This document shows, piece by piece, positions 22,723-35,939 of a stretch of DNA of 64,000 bases. The notes under the pieces are model-generated. The model saw only the letters and a list, made by a program, of their open reading frames with translations, was not told the origin of the DNA and ran no database searches. The stretch is from Mucor racemosus (Eukaryota > Mucoromycota > Mucoromycetes > Mucorales > Mucoraceae), in NCBI GenBank assembly GCA_027405735.1, contig JAPEHQ010000012.1:682001-746000 (forward strand). The letters run 5' to 3'. Every line of letters starts with the position of its first letter. Within the stretch, counting starts at the first letter, position 1. The position numbers and the translations under genes are program-made.

Positions 22723-25226
22723 TTTAATTTTACTTGAATTGATTTATAAAAGATGTAATGTTGATTTTACATCTTGACTTTTAAACTTCACTTCACTTAG
22801 GAAGTACAAATCAAGCCACAAATTCAATTGCAAAAAGATGACCAGAGCTTCCTTTTGAACCGTTTCCTGTCGCACTGATTCAGTACAATGCAGCAATAAA
22901 AAAAAATAAAAAACTTCAATCGTATAAGCTACTGAAAGCACATCAACTTTGTATTGAATTATCAAGGATTATTTCGAGCACATTCAATATAGCTATAATA
23001 GGATTTTTCTAGTACAATGGTCCCTCTTTTGAGTTTTTAAAAGGTAGGTTTATATAGGATTAGGGGATTTTCTTTTAATATATATCAAGTAAAATTGTTC
23101 TACATTGGTCTTGACCATCCAAAGTAAGGATGATTGGAACACACAAAAAGTAATAGAGATTATCCGTCTCTAATACTGTTTAAACGATTTATGTATGGTA
23201 TTCCTAGTCAATGTTTACTAGATATATCTTCTGCATAGCAGCAATCGTTTTATAATGATGCTTTTATAAAAGTTGGTTCATACACATTATATTCCAATGC
23301 TTTTATTTGATCTTTAGTTGTTTATAAAGACGTCTTATATATTACACAATAATAATAAGTTGTATATATCGATTTTAGCAAGTACTACAACAATAGCATC
23401 TTTTGCAATTGAAATTTTATAGGTGTCTCAACAATAAAAAATCAGTATCTATATTAACATTTTGGATAAACAAATTGAATACGAGGCTTTCAAAAGGTTG
23501 ACGTTAAGCTTATCAATTAGTAGAAAAAGACTCATCAGGAAGTGTTGATATCAATAAGAAATTAAACAAACAAAATGGAAATGACCTTTGGTGGGTACAA
23601 ATTTTATAGTACTAATCATCAAATTCTATACACTAGAAAACGCTGTTTATCCTAAAGCAATATACAAGAGGTATCAATTAACAAGTATATGCTTGTACCT
23701 TGACAGAGGTTGAAGTAAAAAAAAAACCATCGTTATCAAGATTCTGTTTATGAGTAATCTTAAATAACCACTGTTGCTAGCCATTTACCACCAAGATTTC
23801 ACTGGGAGCCTTACGCAAATAAAGGCACTATAAATCAACAATAATATCTTGATTCCAAAGAAATTCCATACCCTCAAAAGCAAACAGTTTGCAATAAAAG
23901 ATACGTTGTCTACTTAAAGTCCATTTATCTATTGTCAACCTTAGATTTCACCATAATTAATTGCAGTTTCTTAATAGTTTTGAGATATATTTATATCTGA
24001 ATATCTTATCTAGCTGCTTATAATCTACTCTTTAGTACAAAAAAAAATTTCTCATAGGTAAGTAGCATACTGTTTTGATACCTTTTTGAATAAAAGTCTT
24101 CAGAAATGTAGAAAACTCTTTAGAAGTAAACATAAATCACAGATATTGTCATCATATACAATAAAGTACAATGTATTTTGAAATTTAGCTTGGTTCCAGG
24201 CTTATGTGTGGAACAGCATGACATTTTTTTTATATGATTCTTGATTTTTAACGATAGTTTGTGTTAATACACATTTACATTTGTGCAGCGGTAAATGTAT
24301 GTGCGTTAATGTTGAAATTCACTCACAAAAGATGATACTCTCTTGCATCCAATAACATTCATTTCATTATTTTATATTATCATCATTTTCTTGTGAATAA
24401 ATGTCAACAATCATTGACATGTTTTCACATAAAAAATTGCTTACATATTTCCTCCTATAGTGTATAGACCTTGATAATTTATATTAGTTAATATCATTAA
24501 ATAAATAAAAATTAGATTAGTATGGTAAACAAGTAAAATAACTATCTCTTCATGATACCCCCTACTTCACTTCGAGAAATACAGTCAGGGATGATTACAA
24601 CACCCTTCCAATAAACTGTTGCCAAATAAATGACGTTTGTCCAGGTGAAGTTGTCGTCTACTGTACTCTGGAGAATAGTTCAACCCTACCAATGGGTACA
24701 CTGTATACAACATTATTTATATCCTGGTGGATAGTTTAGCCCTACCAATAAGCAGCAGCTATAACTTTGATGCACTGTTATAGCCCTGAATAATAAAAGA
24801 GTAAACCAGAATGGATTTTAATAGTCAAAGTATTGAATAAAAACATCAATAAATAAAGCATTATCCAATCTAGATATTTCTATGATTTTCAAGACACTTT
24901 AACTATTTATTTCAAATTAAATGGATAAAGGGAAACAATCATCAAAGCACTGATTAAATAGCTACAAATTGTAAGAAAATGAAATAGTAAAATTGCCCTG
25001 AAAACTAAATTGCATGTACGTATATATGGTCTTTCAGTACAAAAAGTATTTTTGAAGTTTTCCCTTGTTGTAAGCTCATCAAATTCACCAAAGCTATTGA
25101 TTTAAAGATTTTGGGAATTTAGAATTTTATATTTCGGAATTCCCCTTTTCAATAAACGGTATTTTTCCATATTTTTAGACAGTTTTTTTTCGTTCTTTAA
25201 AAGGTGCTTTTTTGTGGTTCTAGGTC
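22723..25226. other. Non-coding right arm of the 11-kb transposon
   Basis: Contains the promoter side of the HMG-box-like gene and the right terminal inverted repeat (about 25110-25226). No further gene is supported. A short internal duplication near 24660-24760 repeats GGAGAATAGTTCAACCCTACC as GGTGGATAGTTTAGCCCTACC. Confidence 0.5.
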
Positions 25227-25880
25227 GTATACAAGGGGAAAATGGACGCTAAAAATGGAAGTATCTTTTTGTACACATTTTTAAGAATATCTCCACGAAA
25301 AATCAATATTTTGAAAAACTCTAAATTGGATCCGAGAGAGCTTAAAGAGCTTAATGACATGAATGCAAAAAAAATGTTTTTCAATTTAATCAATATTTTG
25401 AAACCTACTATAGAAATGCCAAAAAAATGAAAAAAAAAAATAAAAGTGCCCAGAATTTTTTTATATTAAAATATGTCATAGAGCACTTTAAACCAAGTAA
25501 GTTTTATTATTAAAAAGTGTTAGTATAGCTTAATTATTTCTGGAGATATGAAGCCTCAAAGTTTTCAATTTTTAGCAGTGAAATACGCGTAAAAATCTGA
25601 AACATTAGCGTTGAAAAATTAATACCGATTGTAAAAAATAGGATATTTTAGGATACTTGTTTTTAGATTAAAGCTGAGCATCTCAGGTACATTGGCATAT
25701 AATTTTTTCTTGATGTTATTTAGTGAAAAAAAGAGTTGGGTAGGGATGAAAAGCAAGACCCAGTTTCTAAGAAAAAATTGTAAATTTTATCTGTTTTTGA
25801 GCCTTCTTGAGATATAAAATAAATTTAGGAATAGATAGAATAATGTGACCAATTTATATCTATTCAGCAGCGTCTAAGGT
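25227..25880 (+). repeat. Dispersed repeat R1, copy 2, right half
   Basis: Starts abruptly at GTATACAAGGGGAAAATGG and continues with the R1 landmarks GATATCTCCACGAAAAATC (about 25289), TTTTATATTAAAATATGTCATAGAGC and GAGATATAAAATAAATTTAGG (about 25810). It completes the left half that ends at 14195. Confidence 0.85.
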
Positions 25881-26262
25881 TTATCCTAAAAGCATTTAGT
25901 ATGAGATTAGTTATAGAAAAGAGGGCACGCTCCGATTTCGAAAATTCGAGCAGGTGCCTACAAAAAAAAAATACCAAAACTCATTTTAACTACTTAAATT
26001 TAATTTCTTTTGAAAGTTTCACAGGAAGTCAATAAAGTTTGTAAATTATAAAGTATAACAGAACCAACGAAGATGTAATTTCATAATGTGAATAGCTTTT
26101 TCGATTGATTAACTATGAAAGAAAAGCAAGGAATAATATTGATTCTGTTATATCTCATAACAAACGGTAATTCACTAAAGCTTTCGATGTAACAAATATT
26201 AACAATATAATCTTTTCTCATAAAACGTTTTAATTCAATTTTTGAGATGTAAAATTCCATTA
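25881..26262. other. Intergenic region 3' of CSN5
   Basis: Short AT-rich region with no gene or repeat recognised. Confidence 0.4.
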
Positions 26263-27654
26263 CTACTCTGCCTTCCCGTCTCTGGGGTTATTGAATACTT
26301 GATCCTTCAACACCTGAGAGAGTAAGCCATGTACAGCTTCCACAGTAATCTTCGAACTATCTTTTGTAACCTTATTTAATTGACTTTCATCATTCTTTTT
26401 TCTATCGCCATAATATCCTCCCATACGGCTGGTCATGCTCTCATTTGTTTTATTCAATTTTTGAGCAAGGTCAGCCATTTGTCGGGTTGCATAATCACGA
26501 TTCTAACACATATATTTAGATTATTATAGAGTAAACTTCTCATGCATACTTACTGTTAAAAGTGGTGATTGCGATAATGTATTCACCCAATATTTGTGCC
26601 ACAGAACTTCTAATAATTGATTATCCAACGTTGATTTAAAATGAGAAACCTCAAGCGAGTAATATCTAATACAAAATATAAGGATATGATTCAAGCTAGT
26701 GTGGGTGTATTTTCTTACGATTTAGCATGGACACCAAAGTCCTCAATTTTGTTCAAGGGTATAGTCTGATATTCTGAAGGTCCTTCATCGGGTGCTTTGT
26801 AACCCTTTTTGATAGACCGTTAGTAACTCTGGCTACTCAGCATTCAATAAAAAAATTCACTCACTGCAGGAAAAGTTCTAAAAGCACCAATTTCCACCTT
26901 ACCGGCAGACATGGTGCGATTGGGATCAATCTAAAGGAAAGAGCATGTTTTCAGTAAATCAAGTTTTTCATATTGCAATGATATTTGATAAATTACCACC
27001 ACAGCTACAAATGGCTCTTGATATTGCTGATTTAACATTTGTGTATTTACATCAATTCCAGACAACCAACAACCATAACCTGGATGTGAATGGTACCATC
27101 CAAGAACATTCTCTAATCTACCAACCTAAGAATTTGCGTTAAACAATGTAATAAATTCAAAATAATCAAAATATTACCTCCTTTGATTTTTCAATGTATG
27201 ATACCATATATTCGTAAGCTTCATTTTGAGCATTGACCCTTGTTTCTGTACCTTCTACAGGAAGAGCAAAACTATCCATAACATACATAGTATCGCCTTG
27301 AATTTTGCCTTGCATTAATCCCATAATTTCGATATTTCCACCAGAACGAGCATGCATAACCTAGAGCAACATGTCAATGTGTATTCAAACCAAGATCAAG
27401 AAAATAAACAATTTACCATTTTGATGAGTGCAATGGCCGAAATTTTAACGTGTTTAAAGTAATGCGGGCTACATCGAGTCAATTAAATATTCCATCATAT
27501 TTTGAAATGAAACTCACTCATTTTTCCAAGGTTTTTGAGCTACATTTTCTTTATCTTGGGCAGCATCGTAAAAATACACTTGATCCTGAGCGGGATCAAC
27601 TGTTATAATATTATTTTCAAGCTCCCAATTCTTTTGTGAAGTGCTTGCTTCCAT
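26263..27654 (-). CDS. CSN5: COP9 signalosome subunit 5 (JAMM deneddylase)
   Basis: Multi-exon gene, ATG 27654 ([20 protein letters not shown]) to the stop at 26263. The MPN/JAMM domain is complete. The catalytic Glu is in '[14 protein letters not shown]' and the metal-binding motif is '[18 protein letters not shown]', matching the E...HxHx(7)Sx(2)D signature. The preceding 'YYDAAQ/YFYDAAQ' and '[16 protein letters not shown]' segments are hallmarks of CSN5. The C-terminal region (about 100 residues, '[20 protein letters not shown]') is helical and ends in NNPRDGKAE. The protein removes Nedd8 from cullins as part of the COP9 signalosome. Roughly 345 residues is the usual family length. The acetyl-CoA carboxylase gene lies divergently, starting at 28835. 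Confidence 0.92.
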
Positions 27655-28834
27655 ATTATATATAATATGTTGGAAGAAGAAAGTGAGAAGACGCTATAAC
27701 CAGCTCAAAGTAACAGGTTACGCGCTCACTATAGTCTAATGTGATTGAAGAATTATAGGACTGCGTTAACGGATTTATGGTTACATCTTTTTAGCTTCAC
27801 ATTCGAGATAAATTAATCCTCAAGGGATTTTCTTTAGCGTTTAAAATGAATATATACTTGTAAATTTTATATTAAATTAAACTATAATATCTCTACTACA
27901 TGGTCATATTTTTTATTTTTGAAAAAATAACTTTTGAATTGGATTAGAGCACCTTTTAAAACTAGTGCACACGAGGATGACGTCCATTTTATATAATACA
28001 ATTTTGCATATATCTCGTATATTTATCAAGGAAAAAAAAATAGCCAAACGACACGTTCTATGATGCAGTTTATGTTTCGATATAGAATTAGTCAGTCAGG
28101 TGCATCTTTTTACATGTAAAAATCCTTTAATCTTAAATATGCGGTGAGTTTGACTTTGCTAAATTAAAAAGGATAAAGCTCTTTTGATGTTGCACCAACT
28201 ATAGGATAAAGAGCATATTTTACCATTTGACAGTTGAGCACAAACGAGACATTTGGTCATAAAGTAAAGTAATTGGAGGGCAAATTAAATAATAATGCTG
28301 CTTTATCATCTGAAATTATAAATTCAATTGCATTCTGCGATAGGATTTCACAACTCTCTGCTATAACATTTCATACTATCAACATGTCTATATGCAAAAG
28401 AGATATCCAAATTCAGGAAGATGAAATTTGCAGTAATTTGCTCACCATCATATCGGAAACACAAAGCGATATTGTATTTCCTGCCCCCATCCAAATTGTA
28501 AAAATGGCCTCGGTTGGGGCATACTTTACAGATGTCTTCCTCCAACAGTCCTTTGTAAAGAACCCAGATATGTTACTCATTGGTTATATTTCGGTAAATG
28601 TCTCGGCTAATGCAAGCACTGTTCTATGATTTGTGGAATCACGGATTTCATTCAGCTTTGATTGATTATTTGGGGGAGTTCCATACTAGCGCGTTTGCTA
28701 ATATAACAAGAGGAAGAAAAAAAAAGATGTTGCGTTAAATCATATATTTAATTTTGGTTTTTTCTTCTTCATCAAAGAGAAATTTCAATTATTCTAGGAA
28801 ATTACGTATTTCCTATATTTTAAAGATATAAAAA
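27655..28834. other. Divergent intergenic region between CSN5 and ACC1
   Basis: About 1.2 kb that must hold both promoters. A plus-strand frame without an ATG near its start is open from 28273 to 28629 and its minus strand is partly open too. It has no family signature, so I treat it as non-coding or a relic. The DNA just before the ACC1 ATG is AT-rich (TTTTAAAGATATAAAAA). Confidence 0.45.
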
Positions 28835-31800
28835 ATGGTAGTAGATCATAGTAAACTGCCATCACATTTTATTGGTAACACAAATTTAATGCAAAATCTA
28901 AAAAAAAAAAAAAAAAATGTCAAATTAACTCTATACATAAAAAAGGTGGAAATTCGATTGATACAGCACCTCAAGGTCCTGTAAGAGATTTTGTCATTGC
29001 TAATGAAGGTCATACAGTAATTAGCAAAATTCTTATTGCAAATAATGGTATGGCTGCAATGAAAGAAATTCGTTCTGTTCGTAAATGGGCATACGAGACA
29101 TTTGGTAATGAACGTGCAATTGAATTTACTGTAATGGCTACACCAGAAGATTTAAACGCAAATGCTGAATATATTCGTATGGCTGATAACTATGTTGAAG
29201 TTCCTGGTGGTTCAAATAATAACAATTATGCTAATGTTGACCTTATCGTTGATGTTGCTGAAAGAACTGCTGTTCATGCTGTTTGGGCTGGTTGGTAAAT
29301 TGATTATATATAGAAAATACAAAAGGAATCGTATTAATTCATATAATTAGGGGCCATGCTTCTGAAAACCCTCGCTTACCAGAAATGCTTGCCAAATCCA
29401 AGTATAAATGTCTTTTTATTGGTCCTCCAGCATCAGCTATGCACTCTCTTGGTGACAAAATCTCCTCTACAATTGTAGCACAAAGCGCTAATGTACCTAC
29501 AATGGGTTGGAGTGGTGATGGAATTACTGAGACTGATATGGATAAAGAAGGACATGTAATCGTTCCCGATTCAGCTTATAAAGATGCATGTGTTACATCC
29601 CCAGAGGAAGGTTTAGCAGCTGCTGAAAAGATTGGTTATCCCATCATGATTAAAGCTTCTGAAGGTGGTGGCGGAAAGGGTATTCGTAAGGTAGATAGCC
29701 CAGATCAATTTGCTAGTTGTTTCTCTCAAGTTCAAGGTGAAATCCCAGGATCTCCTATCTTTATTATGAAATTGGCTGGTAATGCTAGACATTTGGAAGT
29801 GCAGTTATTAGCTGATGAATATGGTAATGCTATCAGTTTGTTTGGTAGAGATTGTTCGGTTCAACGTCGTCACCAAAAGATCATTGAAGAAGCTCCAGTT
29901 ACTATTGCTAAACCTGAGATCTTTGAACAGATGGAAAAGGCAGCTGTTCGCCTTGCAAAATTGGTAGGTTATGTATCTGCTGGTACTGTAGAATATCTTT
30001 ATAGTCATTATGATGAGAAATTCTATTTCTTGGAATTGAATCCTAGATTGCAAGTTGAGCATCCAACTACTGAAATGGTATCAGGTGTAAATTTACCTGC
30101 TGCCCAACTTCAAGTTGCTATGGGCATTCCTCTTTACCGTATTCGTGATATTCGAGTTCTTTATGGTGTTCAATCTAATAGTGCTTCTGAAATCGATTTT
30201 GATTTTGCTCATCCTACTTCCCTTGAAAGTCATCGTCGTCCCACACCCAAAGGTCATGTTATTGCTGTTCGTATCACTGCAGAAAATCCCGATGCTGGTT
30301 TCAAGCCTTCTTCTGGTATTATGCATGAACTCAATTTCCGTTCTAGTACAAATGTTTGGGGTTATTTCTCTGTCGTTTCATCTGGTGGACTCCACGAATA
30401 CGCAGATTCTCAATTTGGTCATATTTTCTCTTATGGTGAAAACCGTCAACAAGCTCGGAAGAATATGGTAATTGCGTTGAAAGAACTTTCAATTCGTGGT
30501 GATTTCAGAACTACCGTGGAATATATCGTTCGTCTATTGGAAACAGAAGAATTTACTGATAACACTATCAATACTGGTTGGTTAGATATGCTTATTTCAA
30601 AGAAATTGACAGCTGAAAGGCCTGATACCATGTTGGCTGTGTTCTGTGGTGCTGTTACAAAAGCTCATACTGCTTCAATTGAAAGTTGGAATGCTTGTAA
30701 ACAACATCTTGAAAGAGGTCAAGTACCTAGTAGAGATGTTCTCAAGACTGTTTTTACCATTGATTTCATCTATGAGCAAGTTCGATATAACTTTACAGTT
30801 ACTCGTTCTGCTCCTGGTCTCTATACTTTGTATTTGAATGGTAGTAAAACTCAAGTTGGTATTAAAGATCTTTCTGATGGTGGTCTTTTGGTTTCTATTG
30901 CGGGTAAATCTCATACTACATATTCTAGAGAAGAGGTTCAAGCTACTCGTTTAATGATTGATGGTAAGACATGCCTTTTGGAAAAAGAGAGTGATCCCAC
31001 TCAATTGAGAAGCCCTTCTCCTGGTAAATTGGTTAATTTATTGATGGAAAATGGAGAACATATCAAGGCAGGTCAAGCATATGCTGAAATTGAGGTTATG
31101 AAAATGTATATGCCTTTGGTAGCAAATGAAGATGGTCATGTTCAGTTTATTAAACAAGTAGGCGCTACTCTTGAAGCTGGTGATATTATCGGAATATTGG
31201 CTTTAGATGATCCTAGCCGTGTCAAACATGCTCTTCCTTTCACTGGGCAAGTTCCTACTTACTGTTATCCTTATATGTATGGTGAAAAACCTCATCAAAT
31301 GTTAAAGGCTGCCAAGGCTTCTCTTGATTTTATCATGCAAGGATATGATAACCAAGCTCTTGCTCAAACACTATTGAAGCAAATGTCTGAAATTCTCCGT
31401 GATCCTCAGCTTCCTTACTCTGAAATGACATCTGAAATGTCTGTTTTATCAGGTCGTATTCCTGCTCGTCTCGAAACTGCTTTACACAAGCTTTTTAACC
31501 AAGCTAAAGAAGCTAAAGTTCCTTTTCCTATCGCCGAGGCTAACAAATTGATTGAAGATTTTGCCAAAAACAATATTCATTCACAATCTGATCTTACTGC
31601 TTATAAAAACTCTGTTCAACCCATCGTTACTGTCTTGGATCATTACAAGGATGGCCTCAAACAACATGAATACTCAATCTATGTTCAATTGATGGAGCAA
31701 TATTATGATGTAGAAATCCTATTCAGTGGTCAAATTCGCGAGGAAGAGGTTATTTTACAACTTCGTGATCAAAACAAGGAAGATCTTGACAAGGTCGTAG

Positions 31801-34800
31801 CCATTATTCTTTCCCACTCAAAAGTAGCTAGCAAGAACAATCTAGTTATGATGATGCTTGATATCATTTACCCTACAATCGGTGGTGGTACACTAGACAA
31901 ATTCTTCTTACCAATCCTCAAACGTTTATCTGAAATCGATAGCCGTGCTACCCAAAAGGTTACTCTCAAGGCTCGTGAACTTTTGATTCTCTGTCAAATG
32001 CCTTCCTACGAAGAGCGTCAAGCTCAAATGTTCCAAATTCTCAAGAATTCAGTTACTGAAAGAGTATATGGCGGTGGAATCGAGAACCGTACTCCTAATC
32101 CTGAAGCATATAAAGACTTGATTGATACTAAGTTTAATGTTTTCGATGTCTTGCCCAACTTTTTTTATAATGAGGATGCCTACATTTCTCTTGCAGCTAT
32201 TGAAGTTTACTGCCGTCGTTCCTATCATGCATATAAAATCCTGGATGTTGCCTATAATCTTAATGGCCATCCTTACATTTTTGCCTGGAAGTTTCTTTTG
32301 GGTAATGCTACTCATGGTATCGATGATAAGCGTATTGCTTCCTATTCTGATTTGACCTTCTTATTGAACAAGACAGAAGCCGAACCTATTCGTACTGGTG
32401 CTATGGTTGCTGTTCATTCTCTGGATGAATTAATAGCAGAATTGCCTCGCATCTTGACTGCATTCCAAGAAGACGAGAGTGCTAATAAGGTTGACGGCCG
32501 TATGGAAAACATCCTCAACATTGCTCTTCAAAGTAGTACGGAATGCGATAATGCATACTGGCAACCCAAGATCAAAGAAGCGATTAAATCTCATGTCGAA
32601 AACTTCCGTAAAGCACATTTACGTCGTATGTCTGTCATCGTTTGTCGCCCTGATCAATGGCCTGATTACTACACTTTCCGTGAAAGCCAAGATTACGAAG
32701 AAGACGAAACTATTCGTCATATCGAACCTGCTATGGCTTATCAACTTGAATTATCTCGTTTATCTAATTTCGACATCAAGCCTGTAACTATTGAGACCAG
32801 ACAATTATACGTCTATTATGCTGTTGCCAAGGAGAATCCATCTGATTGTAGATTCTTTATTCGAGCTTTAGTTCGTCCTGGCAGAGTCAAGGATTCCATG
32901 CGCACTGCTGATTATCTCATCTCTGAAAGCGATCGTTTGTTGAATGAAATCTTGGATACGCTTGAAATTGTTTCTCATGAATACAAGAATTCTGATTGCA
33001 ACCATCTCTTTATCAATTTTATCCCCACATTTGTGCTCGAAACAAATGAAGTTGAGCAAGCATTGACTGATTTCGTTGATCGTCATGGTAAGCGTCTTTG
33101 GAAGCTTCGTGTTACTGGCGCTGAAATTCGCTTCAACATCCAACCCAAACATCCTAATCAAGCACCTATTCCTATCCGGTTTGTCGTTGATAATGTATCT
33201 GGATTTGTATTAAAGGTTGATACTTATCAAGAGATCAAGACTGAAAAGAGTGGTTGGGTCCTTAAATCATTGAGCCGAGTATCTGGTCCTATGAACATGT
33301 TGCCTGTTTCTACTCCCTATCCTACCAAGGAATGGCTTCAACCTCGTCGTTATAAGGCTCATCTTATGGGTACTACTTATGTTTATGATTTTCCTGAGCT
33401 CTTCCATCAAGCTACTCAAAATCAATGGAATCAATATGTACGCGCCAAGAAATTGGCAGGCGAAAAAGTATCAATTCCTTCTCAAATCGTGGAGGCAGTC
33501 GAATTGGTTTTAGATGAAGAGGTCAATGAACTTTGTGAACAAGTTCGTCCTCATGGTACTAATACTGTTGGCATGGTTGCTTGGATTGTTACTCTTTGTA
33601 CACCTGAATATCCTGAAGGTCGTCGTATTATTGTCATTGCTAACGATATTACATTTAAGATTGGCTCCTTTGGTGTAGCCGAGGATAATGTCTTTTTCAA
33701 GGCTTCTGAATTGGCTCGCAAATTAGGCATTCCTCGTATTTACCTTTCTGCCAATTCTGGTGCTCGTATTGGTCTTGCTGATGAATTGATAAACAAATTC
33801 AGTGTTGCATGGAACGAAGCTGGGAACCCTGCCTCTGGTTTCAAGTATCTGTATGTCACACCTGAAGTTTACGGGCTTGTTAATGCAGATGCCAAGCATC
33901 AAAGTTTAGTTGCTGAAAAAATTGAGGATGAAGGAGAAATCAGATATCGTATCACTGACATTGTTGGTTTGACTGATGGTTTGGGTGTTGAAAATTTGAA
34001 GGGTTCTGGTTTGATTGCTGGCGAAACATCCCGTGCATACGATGATATCTTTACTATTACTCTTGTTACTTGTCGTTCTGTTGGTATTGGTGCTTATCTT
34101 GTTCGTCTTGGTCAACGTACAATTCAAAATGAAGGGCAACCTATTATTTTAACTGGTGCTCCTGCATTGAACAAGGTTCTTGGTCGTGAAGTGTATACAT
34201 CTAATTTGCAATTAGGTGGCACTCAAATCATGTACAAGAATGGTGTATCTCATCTAACTGCCGAGAATGACCTTGAAGGTATTGGTAAAATTATTCAGTG
34301 GCTTGCTTACGTACCTTCTGCTCGTGGTTCTCCGGTTCATATGAATTTGGGTTCTGATCCCATTGATCGTGAGATTGAATACATGCCTCCCAAGGGTCCA
34401 AATGATCCTCGTACTTTTTTGGCTGGTAAATATGATGGTGATAAATGGATTGGCGGTTTCTTTGATGAAGGCACCTTTACAGAAACCCTTTGTGGTTGGG
34501 CTCGTACCGTTGTTGTTGGCCGTGCTCGTTTGGGTGGTATTCCAATGGGTGTTATTGCTGTTGAGTCTCGTACTGTTGAAAATATCATTCCTGCTGATCC
34601 AGCAAATTCAGATTCTACTGAGCAAGTATTTATGGAAGCTGGTGGTGTTTGGTTCCCTAACTCTGCTTATAAAACTGCTCAAGCTATCAATGATTTTAAT
34701 AAAGGCGAACAGTTACCTTTGATGATATTTGCAAACTGGCGTGGTTTCTCTGGTGGTCAACGTGATATGTACAATGAAGTCTTGAAATATGGCGCACAAA

Positions 34801-35603
34801 TTGTAGATGCTCTCAGAAATTACAAGCAACCTGTATTTGTTTATATCATTCCCAACGGTGAACTTCGTGGTGGTGCCTGGGTTGTTGTTGATCCTACAAT
34901 TAATAGTGATATGATGGAAATGTATGCTGATACACAAGCTCGTGGTGGTGTCCTTGAGCCCGAGGGTATTGTTGAAATTAAGTATCGTAAACCTGCTTTA
35001 CTTGCCACTATGGCTCGTTTGGATGAACGTTATGGCAATCTTAAAAAGCATTTGGAATCAGCTATTGATGTTCCCTCTGAAGAGACGGCCGATATTAAAC
35101 GTCAATTGGAAGCTCGTGAGCAAGAACTCTTGCCTGTCTATCAACAAATTGCCATTCAATTTGCTGATCTTCATGATCGTACAGGTCGTATGAAGGCTAA
35201 GGGTGTTATTCGTAAACCTCTTGAATGGCGCCACGCTCGTACATACTTTTACTGGCGTGTTCGTAGAAGATTAAACGAAGAGTATTTGGTTCGTGATATC
35301 AAGACCGCAACGGATGATCGTTTGACTCGTGACGAAATGATGAAGCTTGTGCAAGATTGGTTCAAGGCCGATACTTCTGGTGATGACGATAACGAACAAT
35401 TTGTTTCTGAATGGTTTCAACAATACAATGATCAGATCAAACAACGTGTTGCCCAACTTAGGAGTAATACTTTAGAGGAAAAAATTGTTGAATTTGGTTT
35501 AGAGGATAATCTTGCAGTAATTGAAGGTTTCAGTAAATTGTTGAAACAAATGAGTACTGAAGATCGAAAGAAGGCTGGAGAAAAACTTGCTTCATTACTC
35601 TAA
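28835..35603 (+). CDS. ACC1: Acetyl-CoA carboxylase, multifunctional cytosolic enzyme (2213 aa)
   Basis: Three exons: 28835-28874, 28946-29294 and 29351-35603, in total 6642 nt. The start gives [14 protein letters not shown] joined to [15 protein letters not shown], the conserved fungal N-terminus. The biotin carboxylase domain (about 1-560) has '[17 protein letters not shown]', the ATP-grasp glycine loop '[12 protein letters not shown]' and '[15 protein letters not shown]'. The biotin attachment motif is 'EVMKMYMPL', Lys near residue 713. A long central region follows. The carboxyltransferase domain (about 1500-2150) has '[16 protein letters not shown]', '[16 protein letters not shown]' and '[15 protein letters not shown]'. 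It makes malonyl-CoA from acetyl-CoA, the committed step of fatty acid synthesis. Length is close to the usual 2200-2250. Codon use is smoother and GC higher than in the repeats. No defect is seen. Intron 1 contains an 18-A run. Confidence 0.98.
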
Positions 35604-35939
35604 TAAGTATCATATATCGTATATTAACAAGATTGCAAAGGCAATTTCATTTTTTCAGAAAAAAAAAAGTATTAAAACATAATTCTATGGTAATAAAAAG
35701 ATGACATTTCAACTGATATTTACAAATAATGGGGCAATCAATACTTTCAAGGAGATTTCATTGTAAATTGGAGCATGAGGTATTTTTAATAGATAAATGT
35801 CAAGTAGATAATGTAAAATCAATTGGAGGATGTTGGTAAACAATGCATATAAATATTCTAGTTCTTGCTCAACAATTAAGTTATGAATAATTCTTCAAAC
35901 ATAATTATTTACCATAAAAACCTGAAAACAGCGTGGATT
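35604..35939. other. 3' region of ACC1
   Basis: AT-rich non-coding DNA after the stop. An A-run (35659-35668) and AATAA-type motifs may serve 3' end formation. No gene. Confidence 0.4.

Larger units (their letters stand above)
14196..25226 (+). mobile_element. 11-kb KDZ (Zisupton-type) DNA transposon
   Basis: The element is bounded by GTATACA at 14189-14195 and again at 25227-25233. Joining the outside DNA rebuilds an intact R1 repeat, which defines the insertion without needing a database. The two ends are degenerate inverted repeats. Read inward, the left end is CACCGCATACTACC...CACCGCTAAATAAAAG and the complement of the right end is GACCTAGAACCACA...GCACCTTTTAAAG. After the first 45 bp both ends continue with aligned motifs (AGTC..CTGTC, TGAAA.GGGAA, TTCCGAA). 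Inside lie a KDZ transposase gene (plus) and an HMG-box-like gene (minus), with large non-coding spacers. As I recall, Zisupton-type elements make target duplications of about 8 bp; the visible repeat is 7 bp, with an eighth mismatched position on either side. Confidence 0.78.

Noticed and set aside
28273..28629. 118-codon frame between CSN5 and ACC1
   Set aside because: It lacks an ATG at its start, shows no motif and overlaps an open minus-strand frame. It may be a relic, but a gene is not supported.
29808..35456. Many minus-strand and alternate-frame openings across the carboxylase gene
   Set aside because: Shadows of ACC1 coding sequence; none has independent motifs.
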